Source: Cyclobacterium sp. SYSU L10401 (GTDB lineage Bacteria; Bacteroidota; Bacteroidia; Cytophagales; Cyclobacteriaceae). Taken from it: 64,000 nucleotides of DNA. Position 1 is the first letter of the stretch. The number at the start of each line of letters is the position of its first letter. Where the stretch lies: the NCBI RefSeq assembly GCF_010993705.1, contig NZ_WOFO01000001.1, positions 422,504 through 486,503 of the forward strand. Direction: 5' to 3'. Positions 26,366 through 36,400 of the stretch are shown in pieces. The notes beneath the pieces were generated by a model. It saw nothing but the letters and a program-made list of their open reading frames with translations, was not told the origin of the DNA and searched no databases. The position numbers were made by a program, and so were the translations under genes.

Positions 26366-28438
26366 TTATGCTTTAAATTTGATCACCAACAAAGAATAGT
26401 CGTCATCTGGAAGTGTTTCCTTTCCCACAAAGGAATAAACCTCTTCGATGATTTTTAAGCGGATCTCCCGTGCAGGTAATTCGTGAAAATTACCCAAAAG
26501 CATCCGAAGATTTTCGTACCCAAATTCTTCTCCTTTTGCATTTTTGGCTTCCACAATCCCGTCGGTATACATGACCAGGACATCTCCGGTATGGTAAACC
26601 AAAGTCCCCTCCTCCAGGTATTGGTCAAAGGTGTCATTCCTGACGATACCCAGTCCCATCCCCTTGATATCCAGGAATCGGGAGTCTCCCATTTTCCAGT
26701 CAAAATAGAGGGTAGGGCAATGTCCTGCACGGGCAAAGTGGATTACTTTTTCTTTGGTGTTGACCGTGTAATACGTGGTGGTGATAAAATTGTTCTTTTC
26801 CAGGCAACGGCTCAGGGCACTGTTGGCCTTGGATAAGAAGACTTTGGGGCTGAAATTCAACTGCACCAGGCTGTGGAATACCCCTTTCATCTGGGACATG
26901 TTAAAGGCCGCAGAGGTCCCCTTACCGGAAACATCTCCAATGATCAAGGCGAAATTGTCCTTGTCAAACCTAAAAGTTTCATAGTAATCTCCTCCGACCT
27001 CATCTGCTGCTGCCGAGAAACCGTCAATCTCAAAGCACTTATTGTGGTGCAAGGCAGAAGGCAACAAACTCCTTTGTACACGCTGGGCGATTTCAAGCTC
27101 TTCCCGATATCGCTCGTTTTTAATCGCCTGATTGAGCAGGCGATAATTTTCAATGGATATGGACGTTTGTCCTACAAAAGTGGAAATGATGTTGATCATC
27201 TCCTTATTAAACCCATCTTTTACCTCCTTCAGCAAAAACATGTCTCCAAGTATTTTTTTATTGGCCCTGACGGGAATGATCAGAACCGATTGGTAGATTT
27301 CATGAGCTATTTTTCCATACAGGTATTCTATTCTGGCATCCGTCTGACTTTTGAGGTAACCTGAAAAAGGTTCCGTCTTTTTCAGCAAGCCCATGATTTC
27401 CTGCCTTTCTGCATTGCTGATGAATTTTTGGTAAAGCACCGTTCCTGTCCGGCGGTCCTCCTCATCGGCATGCAATTCCAGCCAGGCGGCATCCACATAG
27501 GCTGCACTCATACAGCTGTCCATTAAAATGTCCAGCACCTGGTCCTCATTCTCTCCGGGCTGTATGGACTGGCTCAATTTTTGGAAACTGATGGCTTCGG
27601 TCAGCTTTTGCTCGAAGACAGAGGAAGTGGGCAGGTTAAATAAAGTGACCAAAAAGCTGAATACCGCATAAATCAGTACAAAGGCAAAAAGGCCCAGCAA
27701 AAAGAGGTTTTCGCTCAGGTTGACAAAATGGACATTTTTCTGGGTATAGGAAACCAATTGAACCAGCAGATAAATGGTGCAGGATACGATGATGGCGAGA
27801 AATAATATGGACTTCCATTTCTCCCGGAAGGTCAGGTAAGGGATCCATTTTAAATTTACCGATAATATGATACCGTAAATGATCAGGAAGATCAAACCAA
27901 ACATGAAACCATAGTTGAAGCTTTCCTGATTGATCAATACGAAAAACATGCTGATCAGCAAAATGACTTCATAGGCCTGCCATTGCTGAACGACTGCTTT
28001 GTTTTTTTGATAAAGGATGAGATGCTTCCAAAGTAGTGCGGTAGAGATAAGGAAAATCGCTGTCAGGGCAAAATTCACATGATAGAAAAAATTTCTTAAC
28101 AACGGATCATCAGACAAGCGGGTATCCTGAAGGATCTGGTAAAAGTAAATGATCAAAAATGAGGTACCCGTCGCGATCAATCCGGTTGAGGCTGCCCTCC
28201 AGATCAGGTTGAGAAAATTGCTGTTTTCCTTCTTATTGATTGAATCATTGAAAAAAAGGTAGAGCAAAATAAAAAAGATAATCTCCAGTATCCAGGTAAT
28301 TTCCCTGTTGATCACCCCTTCCATTTGGTTGATTTCACCGAAAATCCTTACCAGGTCTACAAACAACAAGGCAAACCAGGACAGGATGCTCAGCAGGATA
28401 TAGATTTTGCCTCTTTGTATGTTGGGTGGTTTTATCAT
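26366..28438 (-). CDS. Membrane PP2C-type (SpoIIE/RsbU-like) serine phosphatase with GAF domain
   Basis: A 690-residue protein. About eight membrane segments (residues 10-270) are followed by a GAF-like domain (about 285-430) and a SpoIIE-type PP2C phosphatase domain (about 455-690). Metal-binding and catalytic motifs are present: AADEVGGDYYE, IIGDVSGKGTSAAF, HFARAGHCPTLY, VLVMYTDGIVEA and the closing DDYSLLVI. It should dephosphorylate the STAS protein encoded next, releasing the partner-switch in response to a membrane or small-ligand signal sensed by the N-terminus. It is the first gene of a three-gene minus-strand unit and diverges from the cellulase gene. Confidence 0.9.
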   Translation of the reverse strand: MIKPPNIQRGKIYILLSILSWFALLFVDLVRIFGEINQMEGVINREITWILEIIFFILLYLFFNDSINKKENSNFLNLIWRAASTGLIATGTSFLIIYFYQILQDTRLSDDPLLRNFFYHVNFALTAIFLISTALLWKHLILYQKNKAVVQQWQAYEVILLISMFFVLINQESFNYGFMFGLIFLIIYGIILSVNLKWIPYLTFREKWKSILFLAIIVSCTIYLLVQLVSYTQKNVHFVNLSENLFLLGLFAFVLIYAVFSFLVTLFNLPTSSVFEQKLTEAISFQKLSQSIQPGENEDQVLDILMDSCMSAAYVDAAWLELHADEEDRRTGTVLYQKFISNAERQEIMGLLKKTEPFSGYLKSQTDARIEYLYGKIAHEIYQSVLIIPVRANKKILGDMFLLKEVKDGFNKEMINIISTFVGQTSISIENYRLLNQAIKNERYREELEIAQRVQRSLLPSALHHNKCFEIDGFSAAADEVGGDYYETFRFDKDNFALIIGDVSGKGTSAAFNMSQMKGVFHSLVQLNFSPKVFLSKANSALSRCLEKNNFITTTYYTVNTKEKVIHFARAGHCPTLYFDWKMGDSRFLDIKGMGLGIVRNDTFDQYLEEGTLVYHTGDVLVMYTDGIVEAKNAKGEEFGYENLRMLLGNFHELPAREIRLKIIEEVYSFVGKETLPDDDYSLLVIKFKA

Positions 28439-28605
28439 AGAAAATCATACAATAATAAAAATAGAATGGCAGAATTCATTGAACCATTCAAAAAAGAATG
28501 GAGAACATAAGATTTTAATTCGGTGGAAGGTGTCCCTGATGCATATGTTTCAGGGATTTTACTCCTTTTATGCCAATTACAGATCAAATTTTTTAATTTC
28601 GTCTC

Positions 28606-30447
28606 ATGAATTTTAACTTGATCACTATAAAGCCAGGGCTAAAGTTATTCCTGGCAATTATTGTAGCTACAGGCCTGATGGCAGAGGGATATGGCCAGAC
28701 CAAAGCTTACCTTAGGGTAAATCAGCTCGGTTACCTGTCAGCTGATGAAAAGGAAGCCCTGATATTCAGCCAGGCCCCATTCCGCGGAAGGGTTCAACTC
28801 TTGCGAGCTTCTGATGATAAGGTAATGATGGAGTTAAAGCCGGAAAGGAGAAGAACTTCCAATTGGGGAAAATTCGACTATTATTATACCCTCAATTTTT
28901 CCTCCTGGACGGAGCCGGGGGAATATTACCTGCAAACCGGAAAAACACTGGATGCATCTGACACCTTTACCATCGGTCCTGAGGCCTATGGACATCATCA
29001 GGAGACCTTGCTGACTTTCATGCGGCAGCAGCGTTGTGGGTACAATCCTACCCTGGATATGGTTTGTCATGAGAAAGATGGACGGAGTTTTTATGGTCCC
29101 ATGCCGGATAGTACCTACGTAGACCTGAGTGGGGGCTGGCATGATGCAGGAGATCAACTCAAATACCTGATCACGGGGAGCTATGCAACTGCCCATATGC
29201 TGTTGGCCTTCGAGTTGTATCCCGAGAAGTTTGCGGATCAATACAATGTCCTGGGACAGCCAGGCAGCAACGGTATCCCGGATGTATTGGATGAGGCGAA
29301 GTGGGGGTTGGATTGGATCCATAAAATGCACGCTACTCCGGAAATGCTTTTTCATCAGGTAGCAGATGACCGGGATCACAGGGGGTTTAAGATCCCCAAT
29401 CAGGATAATTCAGATTATGGCTGGGGAGAAAACAGCTACCGGACAGCTTATGTGGCTACGGGAAAACCCCAGGGTTTGGGCCAGTATAAAAGCCAGGCAA
29501 CCGGATTGGCCAACCTGGCTGGGAGGAGTGCTGCAGCCATGGCCATTGCCGCCAGGATATGGGAGGAGCATCTGGATGATCCCATATATGCTGCAAAATG
29601 CAGGAAAGCTGCTATTTCACTTTACAGGCTGGGCAGGGAGCATGAGGGATACCAGCAGGGTAATTCCTATGGAGCCCCTTACCGGTACAATGAGGATACC
29701 TGGGCAGATGATATGGAATGGGGGGCAGCAGAGCTTTTTGCGCTGACCGGTGAAAAAACTTACCTGGATCAGGCCAAGGCTTATGCCTTAATGAGTAGTA
29801 ACGAAGATGCATGGACCGTAAGAGATTCTGCAGCGCATTACCAGCGCTATCCCTTCATAAACATGGGGCATTTTGCCCTTCATCGGCATGTGGATCAGGA
29901 TTTTAAGGAAATACTCGAAGGCTACTATCAGGAAGGGATAGACTACACCCTGAAGAGGGCCGGCCAAAATCCATTTCATATCGGAGTGCCTTTTATCTGG
30001 TGTTCCAATAACCTGCTGACTAGCTTGGTCACTCAAATCATTCTTTATGAAAAGATGAGTGGTGACAGGCAATACGGACATTTTTTGGCCACCCAGCGCG
30101 ACTGGTTGTTTGGCAGAAATCCCTGGGGAACCTCCATGTTTACCGGATTGCCTGAGGAGGGAGAGGTTCCGGATGATGTACATACCAGTGTTTTTGTGAT
30201 GCTGGGTATCAAGGTACCTGGCGGGCTGGTAGATGGCCCTATTTACCGCAGCATTCACGACAGTTTGCTTGGTCTGACGCTAAATGATCCGGATGAATTT
30301 GCCCATTTACAAAACGATCATGTAGTTTACCAGGATGATGTGGGCGATTACAGCACCAACGAACCTACCATGGATGGTACAGCAGGAGCTATTCTGATGA
30401 TGGCCCATTTTGGGATGGAAAAAGACCCCGGCACTCAGGAAAAATAA
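28606..30447 (+). CDS. Glycoside hydrolase family 9 (cellulase-type)
   Basis: A 613-residue exported enzyme that should cleave beta-1,4-glucan or related plant or algal polysaccharide by inversion. It has a signal peptide (about 1-30), an N-terminal immunoglobulin-like CelD_N domain (YLRVNQLGYLSADEKE, EPGEYYLQTG), then the (alpha/alpha)6 barrel. The catalytic base region GGWHDAGD (176-183, Asp180/Asp183) and the acid Glu586 in YSTNEPTMDG are present, as is WLFGRNPWGTSM. No carbohydrate-binding module or sorting tail is attached. It is monocistronic. A -7-like TAATTTCG lies 5 bases before the start, which would leave almost no leader and is doubtful. Confidence 0.93.
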   Translation: MNFNLITIKPGLKLFLAIIVATGLMAEGYGQTKAYLRVNQLGYLSADEKEALIFSQAPFRGRVQLLRASDDKVMMELKPERRRTSNWGKFDYYYTLNFSSWTEPGEYYLQTGKTLDASDTFTIGPEAYGHHQETLLTFMRQQRCGYNPTLDMVCHEKDGRSFYGPMPDSTYVDLSGGWHDAGDQLKYLITGSYATAHMLLAFELYPEKFADQYNVLGQPGSNGIPDVLDEAKWGLDWIHKMHATPEMLFHQVADDRDHRGFKIPNQDNSDYGWGENSYRTAYVATGKPQGLGQYKSQATGLANLAGRSAAAMAIAARIWEEHLDDPIYAAKCRKAAISLYRLGREHEGYQQGNSYGAPYRYNEDTWADDMEWGAAELFALTGEKTYLDQAKAYALMSSNEDAWTVRDSAAHYQRYPFINMGHFALHRHVDQDFKEILEGYYQEGIDYTLKRAGQNPFHIGVPFIWCSNNLLTSLVTQIILYEKMSGDRQYGHFLATQRDWLFGRNPWGTSMFTGLPEEGEVPDDVHTSVFVMLGIKVPGGLVDGPIYRSIHDSLLGLTLNDPDEFAHLQNDHVVYQDDVGDYSTNEPTMDGTAGAILMMAHFGMEKDPGTQEK

Positions 30448-30460
30448 ATGATTGAAACCG

Positions 30461-31204
30461 TTACCCGAAGGTTTGCCCGCCCTTGTTCTTGATTGCCGTC
30501 CTGATAAATGATATTTGCAGGTGAATTTCCTTCCAGGTAAAAGGAAGAATCGTTTGAGAATGGGCAAGGGCATCCCTAAGTTTTCCAATATTCCTGGTGA
30601 TGTTGTCATATTCCTGTCTGTTTGAAGAAGGAAGGAACCTTTTGAAACGCTGCTTTTTGGAAAAAATGCTGCCCAGGTCAGCCAGCTGTAGACACTGTAT
30701 CAAGTCAATTTCTTCATTCCGGGCGGTTTTTAGTGCAAAAAGTTGCCTGGCATCCTCAATTCGCTTTTGAGACAGGCTTTGTTCCCAATCAGGTATCTCC
30801 AATTTAACCAATTCCCTGAGATAAGTCTCCCAAACGCTGATAAAGCCGATCATGGCCAACCTCATTGGGATTTTATCCAGGTCACTTTGGGTAACAATAT
30901 GGGTGATGTGTTTGCCCTCTTTCAGGAAAAACCTTCTCTGGTAAGCCAATTTTTCAAAAGCTGTAAGTAATGGGGTTTCCCCAGACATGATATCAGCATC
31001 AGCCAAAGGGGAGGGTCCGTCAGATCCCAAATCGTATTTAAGTAATCCAAGTGGTGAATCAATGATCGCAGTTTGAAAATTCCTTCTTTTCATTTCTTCT
31101 TTGTAATCCTTTTTGGAAAACACCATTAGTTTTTCACCAATGCTGATCACGGGAATATACCTATCAAACAACCGGAATAAAATTTGGTGCTTGCTTTGAG
31201 TCAT
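30461..31204 (-). CDS. CBS-like / HEPN-like protein of unknown function
   Basis: A 247-residue soluble protein. The N-terminal half includes GKHITHIVTQSDLDKIPM, close to the end of a CBS domain (the usual V-T-x-S-D-L turn). The C-terminal half is helical and contains NIGKLRDALAHSQ, with Arg210-x4-His215 matching the Rx4-6H motif of HEPN-fold ribonucleases. CBS domains often sense adenosine nucleotides, so a nucleotide-controlled RNase is a reasonable guess, but it is only a guess. It converges on the GH9 gene with 13 bases between stop codons and stands alone. No matching antitoxin lies beside it. Confidence 0.5.
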   Translation of the reverse strand: MTQSKHQILFRLFDRYIPVISIGEKLMVFSKKDYKEEMKRRNFQTAIIDSPLGLLKYDLGSDGPSPLADADIMSGETPLLTAFEKLAYQRRFFLKEGKHITHIVTQSDLDKIPMRLAMIGFISVWETYLRELVKLEIPDWEQSLSQKRIEDARQLFALKTARNEEIDLIQCLQLADLGSIFSKKQRFKRFLPSSNRQEYDNITRNIGKLRDALAHSQTILPFTWKEIHLQISFIRTAIKNKGGQTFG

Positions 31205-31460
31205 TTGGCTTCTTGAGGAAATGTAGATAAGTAAGTTTTCAGCATGCTGAAAACGCTTCGTTAAAGTAACAGGAATGGGTGATAATTAAAACCAGCCGCT
31301 CAATTTTTCACATTTCATGGTTTGCCGAAATTCATCGGATTAGCTGGTAGAATGATCATTCTAAATTTCGGATTTGGTTTTCCTGACAAAGTTTATTTCA
31401 GTTCAAAACCGTAATTGGTTCCATAAATAAGGGGAGTTATGGTTTACTCCCGGGAAAGAT

Positions 31461-31468
31461 TATATTTG
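31461..31468 (+). promoter_or_regulatory. Candidate -7 box upstream of ydcF-like gene
   Basis: TATATTTG fits TAnnTTTG exactly and lies 24 bases before the preferred start codon. It falls inside the longest open frame (from 31439) and therefore favours the ATG at 31493. Confidence 0.5.
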
Positions 31469-31492
31469 TCGCTTAAATTTAAACTTTTACCT

Positions 31493-32161
31493 ATGCTTCA
31501 GGAAGATCAGCCAAAAATTGACTCAAAGGTGCTTGAATTGGCCCGGATTTTATGGGACTATCACCAGCTCAACCATGGCCTTCAACCATCAGATGCCATA
31601 TTTGTTTTAGGCAGCCATGATACCAGGGTGGCCAGGCGCGGAGCCGAATTGTGGCTGGAAGGCATGGCCGATCACCTCATTTTTTCCGGAGGTTTAGGCA
31701 ATTTTACGCAGGGAATTTGGGATGAGCCTGAGGCAGATAAATTTGCCAAAATTGCACGGGAAATGGGTGTTCCCGGGGAAGCGATATGGGTTGAAAACCA
31801 GTCCACCAATACCGGCGAGAACATCCGTTTTACCCAGCAGTTGCTGGAAAGAGAAGGCCTGGACCTGGACCGTTTTATCGTTGTACAAAAGCCATATATG
31901 GAGAGGCGATCCTATGCGACATTTAAAAAGCATTGGCCAGACAAAACGGTTATGGTCACCAGTCCTCAGATTTCATTGGAAGCCTATCCCAACGAAGACA
32001 TATCCATGGCCATTGTGATTCAATCCATGGTAGGGGATTTGCAGCGCATCAGGGAATATCCCAGGAAAGGCTTTCAGATTTATCAGGAAATCCCGGATCC
32101 TGTTTGGGAAGCCTTTGAAAAACTGGTGGCGCTTGGCTTCGATCAGCATTTGATTGGCTAA
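31493..32161 (+). CDS. YdcF-family (DUF218) protein
   Basis: A 222-residue cytoplasmic protein of the YdcF/DUF218 family, related to SanA and thought to bind nucleotides or act in cell-envelope metabolism. Visible family traits are DAIFVLGSHDTRVARRGAEL, HLIFSGGLGN, ENQSTNTGENIRFTQ and IVVQKPYMERRSYATF. No signal or membrane segment is present when the start at 31493 is used; the 18 extra residues from 31439 lie upstream of the likely promoter. It converges on the photolyase gene with two bases between the stop codons, so the genes probably share a transcription end zone. Confidence 0.85.
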   Translation: MLQEDQPKIDSKVLELARILWDYHQLNHGLQPSDAIFVLGSHDTRVARRGAELWLEGMADHLIFSGGLGNFTQGIWDEPEADKFAKIAREMGVPGEAIWVENQSTNTGENIRFTQQLLEREGLDLDRFIVVQKPYMERRSYATFKKHWPDKTVMVTSPQISLEAYPNEDISMAIVIQSMVGDLQRIREYPRKGFQIYQEIPDPVWEAFEKLVALGFDQHLIG

Positions 32162-32163
32162 GT

Positions 32164-33465
32164 TTATTTCCCCAAAGCCTCCTTATATATCTTTAAGGCC
32201 CTTTCCCTGGCCGTTTTGTGGTCTACCATGGGTTTTGGGTACTTTTCGGTCCCATATTCTGGAATCCATTTTTTAACGTATTTTTCTTCTTTATCAAATT
32301 TATTGAGTTGGGATTCGGGATTGAAAATCCTGAAATAAGGCTGGGCATCTGTACCTGTCCCAGCTGCCCATTGCCATCCACCATTATTGGAGGACAATTC
32401 AAAATCCAGAAGTTTTTTAGCAAAATAAGCCTCTCCCCAGCGCCAGTCTATCAACAGGTGCTTGGTCAAAAAACTGGCGGTAACCATCCTTACCCTGTTG
32501 TGCATGTAGCCGGTTTGGTTAAGCTCCCTCATGCCTGCATCTACCATGGGGTACCCGGTTTCGCCCCTGCACCATAGCTCAAATTCTTCCTCCTTATTCC
32601 GCCAGGGTATCTGGTCATACTGGGATTTAAAAGCTTTGTCCACCACCTGCGGATTGTGATAGAGGATCATCATGTAAAACTCCCTCCAGATCAGCTCATT
32701 CAAATAGGTTTCATTAAGTTGGGCAGCTTCCAGTACAAGTTTACGGATACTGATGGTACCAAATCGCAAATGGATGCCCAGCCTGCTGGTGCCATTCAGT
32801 GAAGGGTAGTTTCTTGTTTTATCGTATTTTTTGATCAGGGGTTTATTAATATCAAGTGGGGGGATTTCTATATGGCTTTTTTGGAAACCAATCTCTTCCA
32901 GGCTGGGCAGGGGCAGTGGTTTTGTTTGATAAAAGCTGTTTTTGCGGCCATCCAGGCTTACGGTATCAACTTTTGATGCCTTAAATTTTTTCAGCCACAT
33001 CCTGCTGTAAGGCGTGAACACCTTATAAAACTCTCCCTTTTCAGTGGTTATTTCCTTCTTTTCATGGATGACCTGATCTTTGAAATCGTAAAAAGGGATG
33101 TTTTTCTCCTTCAGAAATGATTCCACCTCCTGGTCCCTTTTCCGGGCGTAAGGCTCATAATCCCTGTTGGTGTATACGTTTTTAATCTCAAATTCCCTGG
33201 AAAGGGATTGGAAAACTTCCAATGGGTTACCTTTTCTGACTAAAATAGAGCTGTTGTATTTCCGAAGCTCCTCATGAAGTATTCGGATCCTTTCGTGGAT
33301 AAACTGCACCCGGGCATCAGCCTTGTCTTCCAGTTTGTTCAGGATATCACTGTCAAAAATAAAAAGCGGTAAAACCTTTTCCTCATTTTCATAGGCGTAG
33401 TACAAGCCCATGTTATCTTCCATGCGCAGGTCTCTCCTAAACCAAAACAATGTTATTTTTTCCAT
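32164..33465 (-). CDS. phrB: Deoxyribodipyrimidine photolyase
   Basis: A 433-residue flavoprotein that reverses UV-induced pyrimidine dimers using blue light. The N-terminal antenna domain starts ITLFWFRRDLRMEDNMGLYYA. The FAD-binding C-terminal part shows RLGIHLRFGTISIR, LIWREFYMMIL, TGYPMVDAGMRELNQTGYMH and NNGGWQWAAGTGTDAQPYFR, all class I photolyase hallmarks. The start at 33465 gives the family's normal N-terminus; the open frame extends 29 codons further into the tamB end. It follows tamB by 31 bases and may be co-transcribed with it. A cryptochrome-like role cannot be excluded. Confidence 0.93.
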   Translation of the reverse strand: MEKITLFWFRRDLRMEDNMGLYYAYENEEKVLPLFIFDSDILNKLEDKADARVQFIHERIRILHEELRKYNSSILVRKGNPLEVFQSLSREFEIKNVYTNRDYEPYARKRDQEVESFLKEKNIPFYDFKDQVIHEKKEITTEKGEFYKVFTPYSRMWLKKFKASKVDTVSLDGRKNSFYQTKPLPLPSLEEIGFQKSHIEIPPLDINKPLIKKYDKTRNYPSLNGTSRLGIHLRFGTISIRKLVLEAAQLNETYLNELIWREFYMMILYHNPQVVDKAFKSQYDQIPWRNKEEEFELWCRGETGYPMVDAGMRELNQTGYMHNRVRMVTASFLTKHLLIDWRWGEAYFAKKLLDFELSSNNGGWQWAAGTGTDAQPYFRIFNPESQLNKFDKEEKYVKKWIPEYGTEKYPKPMVDHKTARERALKIYKEALGK

Positions 33466-33496
33466 GAAATAGTAAGTGGCCTTGTGCAGATATTGT

Positions 33497-36400
33497 TTAA
33501 TTTTCAACCGGTTTTTCCTGTTCCAGTATCCGGATACCAGATGGCTCTTCAATGGGGTCGGGTTTAAATAATTCGGGAGCTACTTCGTCCAGGTCAATAT
33601 TAAAATCCCCTCGTAAATATTCATCGGAATCATTCATTGGCAGGGATCTTTTCCGGCTGAAATTCTGGAAAAGTTCTTTTAATGAGCTGAAAAGCAGGTT
33701 TTGTGATACCGAAACCCCATAGGTATTCGGACCCCGGTTATTGATACCGAGGGCTGTCAGGGTATTGAAATTGTTGCGGTTATACACCCGGACCCGGTAC
33801 CTTCCGTCTTCAGTAAGCAGGTATTCGGCTTGCCAGTCACCGGCTATGGTATTAAAATCCGCATTGCCTTGCAAGTCTGTAAAACCACCATCTCTGGTCA
33901 CCCGGAGCCTGCCATCAAAAAAAGTGTAGGCAATCCTCAACTGAAAGGTTTCCAGGGCTGTTTCATCCAGTCCCAGCAAATCGAAATCTATTTCCAGATT
34001 TTCATCTACCTGAGCGATCAGGTTGTTGAGTTGAGAGGAAATCAGCTGGCTGAGGTTGGAAAAACCAATACCTGCTCCGCTAAACTGTCCTTCCGGCGAA
34101 AACCTGCGCAGCATGATCAGCGAGAACACCTGCCGGTTTTTTTCCTGTTCGTCATTGGCAATCCTGTTACTGAAAGCTGAAATGGTGGTTTGCAATTCCC
34201 CGTCCTCAGGAAACTCGGAAAAGTCAAAATCAAAAGCGATGTCCGGAGACAATAAGGGGCCATCCAGGTCCATGATTACTTTGACGGGAAAGCGCCGTTT
34301 CAACTGGTTGCTTTCAAATTGCCCATTATTCGTATTGGGTTGAAGGGATGCCAGGGATACGTTTTCTTCATAGACCGCTGAAATATCCATCACGCCTTCA
34401 TAGGGATCCCCGTACCAATTGATGACCCCTCCGGGCTCAATCAGGAATTTTTTATTGATGACATTATAGAGCGAAAAATTGTACAGGGCATCTACTATTT
34501 CAAAATTGCCAGCCATGTTGAAATTGCCCTGGGTATCGATGTTCAGGTTCAATACTCCCCTTCCCCTGCCCTGAATATTTTCCTCCGTTTTTGGATCAAT
34601 CTGTATTTCCACATAAGCATCGGGTGTGATGTCCAGGTTCAGATTCATCCTCAGGTTATTGATGGTCAGTTTTTCTACACTTTCTTCAAAGCTTACCGAT
34701 TGGACGGTATCCCTTACATTGATGATGTTGATGAAATCTTCCTGAGCCTGTCCGTTGCTGTCTCCAATGGGTATGTATACCCTGGTATTGGGCTGGGAAG
34801 TAGCATTTGCGGTGAGGTCCAGGTTATTGGCAGCACCAAAAACGTTGATATCTCCCGTGGCGTAGGCTGTTCCGAAAAATAAGTCGTTATCAGCTGCGCT
34901 GGTATTCATTACCTGAAAATTGCTGATATTGGCGGAGAGGTCCAAAACCAGGTTGTCAAAATTGTCATGGCTGATCCCCCCTCTCAACCTTGCAGTATTG
35001 TTATTAACATCCCGGAGTTCAAGACCCCGGAAGCTGATGTTATCGGGCTCGAAGATGACATTTCCATCTACGTTATAGCTGGTATTCATGTAGTTGAAGC
35101 GAAAAGTGGCATTTTCCAGTTTACCCAGTCCTTCTACAATGGGCCGGGTAATGCTGCCCCGAATACCCAGGTTGCCATTCAGGTTGCCATCAATATTGCT
35201 GATGTAGTCTGCAATAAAGGGTTCTATTACAGACAGGTTGGCATTTTCAAAATTGGCATTGAGGGCCATTTCCTTTTCCTCAGAAGACAGGTTTCCACTG
35301 ATTTCTATTACTTTATTGCCTTCCCGGTAGTTTTCCAGGGAGAGGTTGATGGCCTGGTCAGCAAAATAGGCACTGGCAGTTATATCCCCGACCAGGAAAT
35401 TGTTGATTCGGATGCCATCCATGTTCAGTTTGCCTTCCATTCCTTCCTTGTTCCAGCCTTCTGTCAGCCCTACCCTTCCATTGGCGGTACCCTCAAACTC
35501 CCTTGAGCCAAAGGAATTCAGAAAATCCAGGTTTAATTCGTGGACATTGATTTCCATCTGATCTCCGGGGTCCAGGTTGATTTTACCATCTGCTGAAATA
35601 TATTGGTTTTGGTGGAATATTTTTAAATTTTCAAAAACCGTTTCATTTGCGCCGATGCGGATACTGTTATCGGGTTCAAATTGCCAGTAGTCTTCCAATA
35701 ATTTGATTTCTGAAGGCAAAAACTCAATGGTGGTAATATCCCTGGAGAGGTTGATGCCTGCTCCAATGTCCAGGTAGCTTTCTGTGAGTAACTGGTCCAT
35801 GTAAAAGGACAGGTTTAACCGGGATTGATCCCAAATCGTTTCCATGGATAAATTGTGAAAATTCAACCCGGAATTCAACTGAATTTCCCTGGAAAGTACA
35901 TAGAAAGAAGCCAATACTTCATCGCTGTTTTTGTACTTGGCCGTATTGAGGTCAATGTTGTTGTCGATGAAATAATGGTTGTTGTAATAAATGGTATCTA
36001 TTCCCGTGAAGAAGTTAAATACCGTGTTCTGTTCTGTTTGATAGAAGGCTCCTTCGACCTGGGTATTGCTGGAAATAAATAGCCTGGGGTCAATGAGATT
36101 TAAAATGGGATTGGGATCCCTGAGGTCCAGGCTGAGGTCAATCTCATAGGGTTCGCTATCCGGCGGGGCATTGGTTATTGGCCCCTTATAGTCATTGGTC
36201 AGTATGGCATAATATTCCTCCCATAAGCGTTCCAAATCCTGCCCCAGCTGTTGTACCTTGAAGTTGCCGCTGATTCCGGCTACCAGCAAGTCGGAATTGA
36301 GTGAGATTACCCTGGAATCGGCAGTGAAAAGGGATTGGAAAAGAAAATAGTCCAAAAATAGGTCTCTTCCATCGTAGCTGACCAGGACATCTCTAAACCG

